Source: CAYQQJ01 sp964419935 (GTDB lineage: Bacteria > Pseudomonadota > Gammaproteobacteria > Pseudomonadales > Cellvibrionaceae). From it: a stretch of DNA of 64,000 nt. The notes under the pieces are model-generated. The model did not search any database, was not told the DNA's origin, and was given only the letters and a program-made list of their open reading frames with translations. Both the position numbers and the translations under genes were made by a program. Where the stretch lies: positions 12,062-76,061 of the forward strand of contig CAYQQJ010000018.1 in NCBI GenBank assembly GCA_964419935.1, read 5' to 3'. Shown here piece by piece: positions 15,928-24,318 of this stretch (positions are counted from its first letter, which is position 1; every line of letters begins with the position of its first letter).

Positions 15928-16608
15928 ATGTCAATGATTCCAGTAGTAACAATCGACGGGCCAAGTGGGTCAGGTAAAGGCACCATCAGCCGTATGATGG
16001 CACAGGCGACGGGTTTTCACCTGCTGGACAGTGGTGCTCTTTATCGTCTCACGGCACTTGCTGCCATGCGTAAAGCGGTGGACGTCATGGATCAGACGGC
16101 TGTGGCTGAGATTGTCGGGAACCTGGATGTGACTTTTGCTGTGAGCGGCCAGAATACGCGGATACTGCTGGAAAATGATGACGTCAGCCAGGAGATTCGC
16201 TCGGAAGCCGTGGGTATGAATGCGTCCATTGTGGCGGCTTATCCTCAGGTGCGCTTGGGGTTGCTGGAGCGGCAGCGCGGCTTCAGACAGGCTCCCGGTC
16301 TGGTGGCAGACGGGCGGGATATGGGGACCGTGGTCTTCCCTCAGGCCCAGGTGAAAATTTTCCTGACGGCCAGTGCCGAGGCAAGAGCGAATCGGCGGGT
16401 GCAGCAATTGCAGGAAGCGGGGCAACCATCAGAATATGAGGCCATTTTACGCGACATTCGCGCGAGGGATGAACGAGATTCATCGCGAGCAGCTTCACCT
16501 CTTGTACCCGCGGATGATGCATTGATGCTCGACAGCACCATGCTATCGGTCGAACAAGTGCTCCAGGTGGTGCTGGATTATGCCAATAAGCGACTAACGA
16601 CACACTAG
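15928..16608 (+). CDS. cmk: cytidylate kinase
   Basis: Phosphorylates CMP and dCMP in the cytoplasm. 226 residues. The P-loop GPSGSGKGT is at residues 11-19, the DSGALYR substrate segment follows, and VADGRDMGTVVFP is the nucleotide-binding signature. Two in-frame ATGs lie six nt apart; the second (15934) has better spacing from AAGG, so the protein may be two residues shorter. In most gammaproteobacteria rpsA follows cmk directly; here lapA and lapB come between. Confidence 0.97.
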   Translation: MSMIPVVTIDGPSGSGKGTISRMMAQATGFHLLDSGALYRLTALAAMRKAVDVMDQTAVAEIVGNLDVTFAVSGQNTRILLENDDVSQEIRSEAVGMNASIVAAYPQVRLGLLERQRGFRQAPGLVADGRDMGTVVFPQAQVKIFLTASAEARANRRVQQLQEAGQPSEYEAILRDIRARDERDSSRAASPLVPADDALMLDSTMLSVEQVLQVVLDYANKRLTTH

Positions 16609-16664
16609 AGGTCTGGAAAACTCATAATCGATTTACATACACCTGTCCGGGGAGGATAAGCAAG

Positions 16665-16979
16665 GTGATCAGGTTCCTGAAGCGATGGCTTGTGCGGATA
16701 GTTTGGCTGGCCTGGATTGCGGTCATGCTGTTGGTGGGTATCAAGCTGGTGATGGACAATCAGCAAGAGGTCCAGATTGCGTTGTTTGGCTGGCTGTCGC
16801 CCGCGGTGTCCCTGGGAGTTGTTGTTTGCCTGGTACTTCTATGTGGGGTAGCGTTGGGGTGGCTCGCGGGCACCGGCAGCTATCTTTCTGCAAAACGAGG
16901 CACCCGACGGCTCAACAAGCAGTTGAGCCAGACCCGCCAGGAAGTCGCGAATCTGCGTACTTTGCCACTTAAAGATTAA
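16665..16979 (+). CDS. lapA: lipopolysaccharide assembly protein A (DUF1049)
   Basis: Small inner-membrane protein that works with LapB in controlling LPS synthesis through FtsH-dependent turnover of LpxC. 104 residues with two hydrophobic helices (about 8-27 and 44-68). The motif DNQQEVQIALFGW typical of the family lies between them, and a basic C-terminal coiled tail (TRRLNKQLSQTRQEVANL) faces the cytoplasm. Start is GTG with GGGGAGGA upstream. It lies 29 nt before lapB. Confidence 0.88.
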   Translation: MIRFLKRWLVRIVWLAWIAVMLLVGIKLVMDNQQEVQIALFGWLSPAVSLGVVVCLVLLCGVALGWLAGTGSYLSAKRGTRRLNKQLSQTRQEVANLRTLPLKD

Positions 16980-17008
16980 GCGGTTAATGGACGTCAAGAG
17001 CTAAGGCT

Positions 17009-18208
17009 ATGTCTGATCCCATCTTCTTTGCATTTCTTTTCGCCGCAGTGGTGGTTGGCTTCCTGCTCGGCCGTCTGACAAGAGGGGCGGGTAGCCGTAG
17101 GAAAGCTGAACCGGCCTGGCTGAGACAGAGCTATTTTGAAGGGCTTAACTATCTGCTTAATGAGCGACCCGATGCTGCCATAGACACCTTTGTGGCAGCG
17201 CTCGATGTCAATAGCGAAACCCTGGAAACCCATCTCGCGCTTGGCAACTTGCTGCGCCGCCGGGGCGAAGTTGATCGAGCGATCCGCATTCATCAGAACT
17301 TGCTCGCCAGACCCAGTCTCGGTCTGGAACAACAGCAGCAAGCACAGGTTGAGCTGGCTCTGGACTATATGAAATCCGGGTTGCTGGACAGAGCTGAGGC
17401 ACTTTTCAAAGAACTGCTGCACAGTGATGACCCCTCCATACGGGGCGTCTGTCTAGAGCGTCTGGTGGAGATTTACCGGGATGAGAAGGAATGGCAGCGT
17501 GCTATAGATATGGCCGAGCAGTTGTGTCATCGCAAGCTCGGGCGCAATCCGGTGTATTGGCGGGAACTGCAAGCGCATTTCGGTTGCGAACTGGCAGAGT
17601 CCGCCATCCAGACCCGGGACTGGTTATCGGCGCGACAGTGGGTGCGCAAAGCCATCGGCTTTGACCGGGATTGCGTGCGCGCCCGCCTTGATTCTGCTCA
17701 TATAGAAATGGCGCTGGGACAATGGGAGTTGGCAGTGCGGGAGCTCAACAAAATTTCCTCCAGCTCATCGCTGTTCATCTCGGAAGCTCTGCCTCTCATC
17801 AGTCACTGTTACGAAGAGCTGGGGCGCCAGGAGGCGTTGTATGCCCTGCTGAAGGGGCTTTACCAGCAGGAACCATCCGAATTGCTATTGCAGCAGTATT
17901 CCCGCCTGACCGCCAGGCTCAGAGGTCCGGATGCAGCCCAGACGTTGCTGAGCCAGGAGCTTCGCCGTTTCCCTGGGTTGGCACCGTTTGCCGATATGCT
18001 CGCCATATTCGAACAACAGACGAATGGCCGGCTGAATTACACCGCTTTCAGTCCGGTGCTGACCAAGGTGCTGACGGCCAACAGCGCATATGAATGCCGA
18101 AGTTGCGGCTTTACCGGCCAGCAGTTGCACTGGTGCTGCCCCACCTGCAAAACCTGGGGTAGCATGGCGGCGCGAATCGCAGTTCCCGGCGGTTACGGCG
18201 TGCATTAG
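17009..18208 (+). CDS. lapB: lipopolysaccharide assembly protein B (TPR and rubredoxin-like)
   Basis: Membrane-anchored TPR protein that presents LpxC to FtsH and balances LPS with phospholipid synthesis. 399 residues (389 in E. coli). An N-terminal membrane helix (FFAFLFAAVVVGFLLGRL) is followed by TPR repeats (from about residue 37, FEGLNYLLNERPDAAIDTF, to about 340). A C-terminal rubredoxin-like zinc knuckle has two CxxC pairs (YECRSCGF and CCPTCKTWG). A start with weak ribosome site, 29 nt after lapA. It normally sits after ihfB and before pyrF; here it is directly before rpsA. Confidence 0.94.
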   Translation: MSDPIFFAFLFAAVVVGFLLGRLTRGAGSRRKAEPAWLRQSYFEGLNYLLNERPDAAIDTFVAALDVNSETLETHLALGNLLRRRGEVDRAIRIHQNLLARPSLGLEQQQQAQVELALDYMKSGLLDRAEALFKELLHSDDPSIRGVCLERLVEIYRDEKEWQRAIDMAEQLCHRKLGRNPVYWRELQAHFGCELAESAIQTRDWLSARQWVRKAIGFDRDCVRARLDSAHIEMALGQWELAVRELNKISSSSSLFISEALPLISHCYEELGRQEALYALLKGLYQQEPSELLLQQYSRLTARLRGPDAAQTLLSQELRRFPGLAPFADMLAIFEQQTNGRLNYTAFSPVLTKVLTANSAYECRSCGFTGQQLHWCCPTCKTWGSMAARIAVPGGYGVH

Positions 18209-18477
18209 TTTGTTTGCCCTGAACGCCCCGATTTTCCTCGAATTCACTTGCTGAACACCCCTTAATCTGGTAGCCTCGCCGAGCCCGGAGATAGGGCTTT
18301 TGCACCAACCAAATTCCCATCTCATTCCGGGCAATGCTAACGTCAGTTCAAGCCAGCAAGGAGCGGCGTTCAGCATCTCAACCAACCGGCCCGTGTACTG
18401 GCAGCACGGTAAGCAATTCTACTGACCTCCTCTTGAGGTGGCGGGTGGTTTTGCGCTGATAAACTATAGGTATCTCA

Positions 18478-20163
18478 ATGACCGAGAGCTTTGCAGAACT
18501 CTTTGAAGAAAGTTTAAAAACCGTTGATATGGTCCCCGGTACAATCGTTACCGGTGTTGTTATCGACATCGATTCAGACTGGGTGACTGTTCACGCCGGC
18601 CTGAAATCTGAAGGTGTTATTCCTGCCGAACAATTCATGGATGAAGACGGAAAAGTCAATCTGTCCATTGGTGATGAAGTTCAGGTAGCGCTGGAAACTG
18701 TAGAAGACGGTTTCGGTGAGACCCGCCTGTCACGCGAAAAAGCCAAGCGTGCTGAAGCCTGGAAAGTGCTTGAAGCTGCGCACGAAGCGGACGAAGTGGT
18801 TACTGGTATTATCAACGGCAAGGTCAAGGGTGGTTTCACCGTGGACGTTGCTGGCATCCGAGCTTTCTTGCCAGGTTCTTTGGTCGATGTTCGCCCTGTG
18901 CGCGACACTGCCCACCTGGAAAACAAAGAGCTGGAGTTCAAGGTCATCAAGCTGGACCAGAAGCGCAACAACGTGGTTGTTTCACGTCGTGCGGTTATGG
19001 AGCAGGCTAACTCTGAAGAGCGTGATGAGCTGCTGGCCACACTGCAAGAAGGCATGGCAGTTAAAGGTATCGTCAAGAACCTTACCGATTACGGTGCGTT
19101 CGTTGACTTGGGTGGCGTAGATGGCCTGCTGCACATTACCGACATGGCCTGGAAGCGTATCAAGCATCCGAGCGAAATCGTCAATGTTGGCGATGAGATT
19201 GACGTTAAAGTGCTGAAGTTCGACCGTGAGCGCAACCGCGTGTCTCTGGGTCTGAAGCAGCTGGGCGAAGATCCCTGGGCCGCTATCACCAACCGTTATC
19301 CGGAAGGTACCAAGGTCAAGGCAAAAATCACCAACCTTACCGACTACGGTTGTTTTGCTGAAATCGAAGAAGGCGTGGAAGGTCTGGTACACGTTTCCGA
19401 AATGGATTGGACCAACAAGAACATTCATCCCTCCAAGGTTGTCCAGTTGGGTGACGAAGTTGACGTGATGATTCTGGATATCGACGAAGAGCGTCGTCGT
19501 ATTTCACTGGGTATCAAACAGTGCCAGGAAAATCCATGGGATGCGTTCTCCCGTCAATTCGACAAAGGCGACAAGATCAGCGGCAAGATCAAGTCCATCA
19601 CCGACTTCGGTATCTTTATTGGTCTGGATGGCGGCATCGACGGTCTGGTTCACTTGTCCGATATCTCCTGGAACGAAACTGGCGAAGAAGCCGTACGCAA
19701 GTACAAGAAAGGCGACGAGCTGGAAACCGTTGTACTGGCCATCGATCCAGAGCGCGAGCGTATCTCTCTGGGCGTGAAGCAGCTGGACGAAGATCCTTTC
19801 TCCTCTTACGTTGCTGAAAACGATAAAGGTACTATCGTTAAAGGCGTTGTAAAAGAAGTTGACGCTAAAGCTGCAATCATCACACTGTCTGGCGAAGTTG
19901 AAGGTACTTTGAAAGCCTCCGACATCAGCCGTGACAAGGTAGAAGATGCTCGCAATGTGTTGAAGGAAGGTGAAGAAGTCGAAGCCAAGATCACTAACGT
20001 TGATCGCAAGAACCGCACCATCGTTCTTTCGATCAAGGCCAAGGATCAAGCTGACGAGAAAGCCGCCATCAAAGAACACAGTGCCAAGCAAAACGAAAGC
20101 GCACAGCCGGCCACCATTGGTGACCTGATCAAGGCGCAAATCGAAAGCCAGGACAAAAAATAA
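18478..20163 (+). CDS. rpsA: 30S ribosomal protein S1
   Basis: Largest ribosomal protein; binds mRNA 5' regions and helps start translation on structured messages. 561 residues (557 in E. coli), six S1 repeats, recognisable by recurring patterns such as KGIVKNLTDYGAFVDLGGVDG, VKAKITNLTDYGCFAEIEEG and GKIKSITDFGIFIGLDGG. The 269-nt gap upstream holds a GACCTC/GAGGTGG hairpin 40-50 nt before the ATG, a possible site for autogenous control as in E. coli. Codon usage is strongly biased, as expected for a highly expressed gene. No ihfB follows; a terminator closes it. Confidence 0.98.
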   Translation: MTESFAELFEESLKTVDMVPGTIVTGVVIDIDSDWVTVHAGLKSEGVIPAEQFMDEDGKVNLSIGDEVQVALETVEDGFGETRLSREKAKRAEAWKVLEAAHEADEVVTGIINGKVKGGFTVDVAGIRAFLPGSLVDVRPVRDTAHLENKELEFKVIKLDQKRNNVVVSRRAVMEQANSEERDELLATLQEGMAVKGIVKNLTDYGAFVDLGGVDGLLHITDMAWKRIKHPSEIVNVGDEIDVKVLKFDRERNRVSLGLKQLGEDPWAAITNRYPEGTKVKAKITNLTDYGCFAEIEEGVEGLVHVSEMDWTNKNIHPSKVVQLGDEVDVMILDIDEERRRISLGIKQCQENPWDAFSRQFDKGDKISGKIKSITDFGIFIGLDGGIDGLVHLSDISWNETGEEAVRKYKKGDELETVVLAIDPERERISLGVKQLDEDPFSSYVAENDKGTIVKGVVKEVDAKAAIITLSGEVEGTLKASDISRDKVEDARNVLKEGEEVEAKITNVDRKNRTIVLSIKAKDQADEKAAIKEHSAKQNESAQPATIGDLIKAQIESQDKK

Positions 20164-20189
20164 GCGAATGCTTGTTTAGTCAGGCAAAG

Positions 20190-20215
20190 GGCGACCGAAA
20201 GGTCGCCTTTTTTTT
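20190..20215 (+). terminator. intrinsic terminator of rpsA
   Basis: GGCGACC and GGTCGCC around a GAAA tetraloop, followed by eight T residues. Confidence 0.92.
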
Positions 20216-20314
20216 GCCCGGATGATTGATGTTTGGTTGCGTTGTTTTCTGGATATGATCATGTACAGGCTTCCCGTCCGCCTGCTGGAACAGCAGGGTA
20301 AAACAGCGCTCCAT

Positions 20315-20340
20315 AAAAAAGGCGGCCCGAAGCCGCCTTT
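20315..20340 (-). terminator. intrinsic terminator of deaD
   Basis: Read on the minus strand, AAAGGCGGC pairs with GCCGCCTTT and ends in a run of six T residues. It lies 25 nt past the deaD stop codon. Confidence 0.88.
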
Positions 20341-20364
20341 ACCCGTTATTGATCCGCGGAAATA

Positions 20365-22122
20365 TTATTTCGCGTCTTGGCTCTTATTCGACTTCTTCGG
20401 TTTACCCGATTTTGCAGCAGCAGCTTTTGGTTTGCCACTTCTCGCTGGTCCCTTGCGATCCCGGTCAGGTTTGCCAGAGGAGGCTGATTTTTGGTCGAGG
20501 CTGATCGACATTTTGTGGTTGCGCACACGAATGTTCTGGATCTGGCTCAATACTTCCTTCGGCATTCCTTTGGGAAGTTCGACAACGCTGAAACTGTCGA
20601 AAATCTTGATCTGGCCAATGTTCTCGAATTTCAGTGCTGTTTCGTTGGTCAGGGCACCGACAATATCCTTGGGCATGGCATCGTGCTTGCGGCCCACCTC
20701 GATGCGATAACGATCCATGGAGGCATTGGGTTCATAGGATTCCCGTCGTGAACGTGGCGCTGTTGACGAGTCATCGTTGTAGCGCGCAGTGGCAGCCGGG
20801 GCTTCCTGAGCCGTCAAACGCACCGGATTCTGCTTCTGCGCCATGAACGCCAACGCGGCTGCGGCTTGCTCGGGCAGTATCTGGGTTTCGCGGCAGTAGT
20901 CCATGACCAGCTGCTCAAAAAAATCCAACTCTTCATTTTCCACCGTTTCACTGATGCTGTTCTTGAACTGCTCCATGCGGTGATTGGCGATCTGTTCGCG
21001 GCTCGGTAGCTCAAGAGGCGTGATCTTCTGGCGGGTGGCTCGTTCAATAGCAAACAGCATGCGCTTTTCTCGCGGCGCCACAAACAGAATCGCCTTGCCT
21101 TTGCGGCCAGCGCGGCCTGTACGGCCGATACGGTGCACGTAGGCTTCTGTATCGTAAGGTACATCGTAGTTGATTACGTGGCTTACGCGGGGAACGTCGA
21201 TGCCGCGCGCGGCGACATCGGTCGCGACAACCACGTCGATCTTGCCATTCTTGAGGCGCTCGATGGTGCGCTCACGCAGGGTTTGGTTCATATCGCCATT
21301 GAGCGGCGACGATGCAAACCCGCGGGCTTCCAGTCGCTCTGCAAGTTCTACCGTGGCGGTTTTGGTTCGCACAAAGATGATAATGCCATCGAATTCTTCG
21401 ACTTCCAGTATGCGAGTCAGCGCGTCGAGCTTGTTCACCCCTTTAACAATCCACGCGTGCTGGGCAATGTTCTCGACGGTTGTGGTCGCGGATTTGATAG
21501 TGACGTTCTGCGGGTCGCGCATGTAGCGTTCAGCCACCTGCTGAATCTGGCGAGGCATGGTGGCGGAGAACAGGGCGGTTTGTCGTTCTGCTGGCGTATG
21601 CTCGAGAATCCAGGTCACATCGTCGATGAAACCCATACGCAGCATTTCGTCAGCCTCATCCAGGACGACGTGCTTGAGGGATTCCAGAGCCATGGTTTTG
21701 CGACGCAGGTGATCAATGACCCGACCCGGCGTGCCGACGATGACATGCACGCCGCGCTTGAGTTGTTTGAGCTGGTTGGCCATGTCCCCACCGCCGTAGA
21801 CAGGCAGAACGTGGAAGTCAGGCAATTTTGACGCGTAACGCTGTAACGCCTCAGCCACTTGAATGGCCAGTTCACGCGTCGGCGTCAGGACCAGTGCCTG
21901 AGGATGCTTAACACTAATGTCGATGTTGTTCAGCAGGGGCAATGCGAACGCAGCAGTCTTACCCGTACCGGTCTGCGCCAGACCCAAAAGATCGTGCCCT
22001 TCCAATAGAAGAGGAATACTTTGAGCTTGAATGGGGGAGGGTTGTTCGTAACCAAGCTCTTGGATCGTGGCGAGCAAAGCGGGTTTTAGCGGAAAATCCG
22101 CAAAAAGTGGGGTATCGGTCAT
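20365..22122 (-). CDS. deaD: DEAD-box ATP-dependent RNA helicase (DeaD/CsdA type)
   Basis: Unwinds RNA during ribosome assembly, translation initiation and mRNA decay, especially in the cold. 585 residues. Helicase motifs in order: Q motif (YEQPSPIQAQSIP), Walker A AQTGTGKTAA, PTRELA, DEAD box in VLDEADEML, SAT, and HRIGRTGRAGRKG. The DbpA-type RNA-binding domain runs from about residue 480 to 550 (RYRIEVGRKHDAMPKDIVG), followed by a Lys/Ser-rich basic tail. A TATAAT box lies about 110 nt upstream, giving a leader of about 100 nt. The repeat block upstream lies beyond that promoter. Confidence 0.95.
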   Translation of the reverse strand: MTDTPLFADFPLKPALLATIQELGYEQPSPIQAQSIPLLLEGHDLLGLAQTGTGKTAAFALPLLNNIDISVKHPQALVLTPTRELAIQVAEALQRYASKLPDFHVLPVYGGGDMANQLKQLKRGVHVIVGTPGRVIDHLRRKTMALESLKHVVLDEADEMLRMGFIDDVTWILEHTPAERQTALFSATMPRQIQQVAERYMRDPQNVTIKSATTTVENIAQHAWIVKGVNKLDALTRILEVEEFDGIIIFVRTKTATVELAERLEARGFASSPLNGDMNQTLRERTIERLKNGKIDVVVATDVAARGIDVPRVSHVINYDVPYDTEAYVHRIGRTGRAGRKGKAILFVAPREKRMLFAIERATRQKITPLELPSREQIANHRMEQFKNSISETVENEELDFFEQLVMDYCRETQILPEQAAAALAFMAQKQNPVRLTAQEAPAATARYNDDSSTAPRSRRESYEPNASMDRYRIEVGRKHDAMPKDIVGALTNETALKFENIGQIKIFDSFSVVELPKGMPKEVLSQIQNIRVRNHKMSISLDQKSASSGKPDRDRKGPARSGKPKAAAAKSGKPKKSNKSQDAK

Positions 22123-22233
22123 TAATTAGGCCTAAATAAGAATCGCAACGTCAGGCGGTCGCCGGACGGATATGGGTCACGCGTTTGATGATGGCAGTGC
22201 CACGTACGTTGGGCGCTGTTAGCGCGACCGGCG

Positions 22234-22239
22234 ATTATA
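22234..22239 (-). promoter_or_regulatory. -10 box (TATAAT) of deaD
   Basis: Consensus TATAAT on the minus strand; the -35 region 17 bp upstream is weak. It predicts a start near 22227 and a 5' leader of about 105 nt. Confidence 0.5.
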
Positions 22240-22276
22240 CGCCTGCGGGGGATTTAATGATAGGTTTGGGAGGTTG

Positions 22277-22470
22277 AAGCTGCAAGCCGCAAGCTACAAG
22301 CTAAAGAAAGGGAAAAGGGAAAAGGGAAAAGGGAAAAGTAAGAGCTGCAAGCTATAAGCTATAAGACACCCTTAAAGGTGATGAATGCCCAGCCATTGTC
22401 TCTGGTTTATCTTTTCCCTTTCCCTTGATCCTATACTTGCAGCTTGCAGCTTGCAGCTTGCAGCTTGCAG
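22277..22470. repeat. opposed 7-bp tandem repeat blocks between deaD and ppnP
   Basis: Four AAGCTRC-like heptads (22277-22304), four GGGAAAA heptads (22310-22337) and three more AAGCT-type heptads (about 22342-22365) lie in one orientation. A CCCTTTCCC stretch (22415-22425) and five exact CTTGCAG heptads (22436-22470) lie in the other, so the two halves can pair. The block abuts the ppnP stop codon. A further AAGCT heptad array lies at 29806-29840. Confidence 0.75.
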
Positions 22471-22480
22471 CTCCTTACCC

Positions 22481-22765
22481 CTACCTCCAGTATTGACAGA
22501 AGTAAGCCGTATCCACCGGCACGACCAGGTCGAATTTCTGGTTTGCGTCGATCTCGAATGTTTGGCCGTTGATGAAGGTTTGCCATTCGTTTTCGCCGGG
22601 AAGCTTCACTCTGAGTTCGCCGCTCACAACGGACATAACTTCTTTGCAATCGGTGCCAAACGTATATTCCCCTGCGGCCATCACGCCGATGGTGGCGGGT
22701 AGGGTGGCTGTTTGTAGGGCGATGGATTTGACCTTGCCTTCAAAATATTCGTTTACGGTCAGCAT
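22481..22765 (-). CDS. ppnP: pyrimidine/purine nucleoside phosphorylase (DUF1255)
   Basis: Small cupin-fold enzyme that phosphorolyses several nucleosides to free base and ribose-1-phosphate. 94 residues from the ATG giving MLTVNEYFEGKVKSI, which aligns with the E. coli start MLQSNEYFSGKVKSI; a start 45 nt upstream would add non-homologous sequence. Conserved GVMAAGEYTFGT and SGELRVKLPGENEWQ are present. It lies 105 nt downstream of the carboxynorspermidine decarboxylase gene on the same strand, and its stop codon touches the heptad repeat block. Confidence 0.9.
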   Translation of the reverse strand: MLTVNEYFEGKVKSIALQTATLPATIGVMAAGEYTFGTDCKEVMSVVSGELRVKLPGENEWQTFINGQTFEIDANQKFDLVVPVDTAYFCQYWR

Positions 22766-22870
22766 AGTGATTCTCGAAAAGGGATCTCGGAAAATTAATC
22801 GGTCAACCATTGTTTCAGTACGGCTTTGGAAACAGTTGGCGATCAGGTTCGGGTTGTCAGCATTCAGTTA

Positions 22871-24034
22871 TCAGGAAAGCCGGTTGCGGAAATCGTGGTA
22901 GTCGAAAGATTTGACGATTTGCAGCTCATCCGTCTCGCTGTTCCAGCGTGCAATGCTCGGTAAAGGTATGCCGTTGAAGGTCGTGTTCTTGACCATGGTG
23001 TAAATTGCCATGTCTTCAAATATCAGACGCTGACCTACCTGCAGAGGTTTGCTGAAGCTATAGTCGCCGATCACGTCCCCGGCAAGACAGCTGGGGCCAC
23101 CCAGCCGGTAAGTGTGAGCGAGCTCTTCCGGCAGTCCCGCATCGGTAATATTGGGGCGGTAGGGCATTTCCAGAACGTCGGGCATGTGACAGGTGGCGGA
23201 TGCATCCAAAATCGCCAGGTTCATGCTGTTCCAATTGGTGTCCAGAACTTCCGCGACCAGAACTCCCGCATTCAAGGCAATTGCCTCTCCGGGTTCGATG
23301 TAAACCTGAACATCATATTTCGCCTGAAAGCTGCGAATGCGTTCGATCAGAGCATCGACCTGGTAATCCGGCCGCGTAATGTGATGGCCGCCACCAAAGT
23401 TTACCCACTTGAGCTGTGTCAGATAGCTGCCAAAGTTTTTCTCTACCACATCCAACGTGCGTGCCAAGGGGTCGAAATCCTGCTCGCACAGTGTGTGAAA
23501 GTGAAGTCCGCTGATGCCGTCCAGATCCTGTTCCGCGAAATCCTCAATGCGGATGCCCATGCGAGAGCAGGGTGCGCAGGGATCATAAATGGGCGTGGCG
23601 CCTTCGGAGTGTTCGGGATTGATACGCAAACCGAAGGCCAGGTTTGGTCGCTGATCTTGCGCCGCAAGAGCTTGCACCTTGTACCGCTGCCACTGGCTGA
23701 ATGAGTTGAATACCACGTGGTCTGAAACCGCGAGAATATCAGCCATTTCATGTGGTCGATAAGCGGCCGAATAGGTATGTACCTCACCACCGAATTCTTC
23801 TCGACCGAGACGTGCTTCATAGATGCCACTGGCGCAGGTACCTTTTAGATAACGCATCACCAGTGGCGCCACTGAAAACATGGAAAACGCCTTCAATGCG
23901 AGCAGTATTTTTGCACCACTTTCCGCTTGGACCCGAGCGAGGACGCGAAGATTAGCTTCCAGAGCGGCCTCGTCGACGACGTAACACGGGCTCGGCACCC
24001 GGGTCGGATCAAACGCTGAAAATGTGTTTGGCAT
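22871..24034 (-). CDS. nspC: carboxynorspermidine/carboxyspermidine decarboxylase
   Basis: PLP-dependent enzyme that decarboxylates carboxynorspermidine or carboxyspermidine to the free polyamine. 387 residues from the ATG (MPNTFSAFDP); an upstream TTG would add six. Fold type III. The PLP lysine is in ILLALKAFSMF near residue 45, the HFHTLCEQD histidine region follows, GGGHHITRPDYQ is the phosphate-binding glycine segment, and YIEPGEAI and the C-terminal LGGPSCLAGDVIG cysteine motif are present. It is downstream of the matching synthase gene on the same strand, separated by 284 nt that contain a long hairpin-forming repeat. Confidence 0.94.
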   Translation of the reverse strand: MPNTFSAFDPTRVPSPCYVVDEAALEANLRVLARVQAESGAKILLALKAFSMFSVAPLVMRYLKGTCASGIYEARLGREEFGGEVHTYSAAYRPHEMADILAVSDHVVFNSFSQWQRYKVQALAAQDQRPNLAFGLRINPEHSEGATPIYDPCAPCSRMGIRIEDFAEQDLDGISGLHFHTLCEQDFDPLARTLDVVEKNFGSYLTQLKWVNFGGGHHITRPDYQVDALIERIRSFQAKYDVQVYIEPGEAIALNAGVLVAEVLDTNWNSMNLAILDASATCHMPDVLEMPYRPNITDAGLPEELAHTYRLGGPSCLAGDVIGDYSFSKPLQVGQRLIFEDMAIYTMVKNTTFNGIPLPSIARWNSETDELQIVKSFDYHDFRNRLS

Positions 24035-24093
24035 AGCGGTTTCAAATTCCAACTTTTAATATTGTTTGTCATTGCTGTCCCGCAGGCTTCCTA

Positions 24094-24254
24094 GATATGA
24101 ATTCGGTGTTTGCTGTTGTGACCGTCACCAGCATGGCCGTTCTTTGGCATCCATGCCATCACGGCACTAGTGCATCCTGCACGTCGGATGCTGGTGCCGA
24201 GCCTACAGGGACGTATTCACGGCGTGTCACAGCAGTGAATGCCGGATTCATGTC
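24094..24254. repeat. intercistronic palindromic repeat with 29-nt arms
   Basis: The left arm (24094-24122) and the right arm (24226-24254) pair over 29 positions, 22 Watson-Crick and 7 wobble. All seven differences allow G.U pairs on the plus-strand RNA but give A.C mismatches on the minus strand. An inner stem CACCAGCAT (24126-24134) pairs exactly with ATGCTGGTG (24188-24196). It lies between carboxynorspermidine synthase and decarboxylase, whose transcripts are minus-strand. Confidence 0.7.
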
Positions 24255-24318
24255 TTTCCCAGAACATCAACACGTTTACGGTCTAGCTTGTGTTTGTGTA
24301 TAGGTTCGTGAAGATCGA

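Noticed and set aside
24097..24303. 68-codon frame inside the intercistronic repeat
   Set aside because: It lies wholly in the palindromic repeat and has no ribosome site or plausible product.
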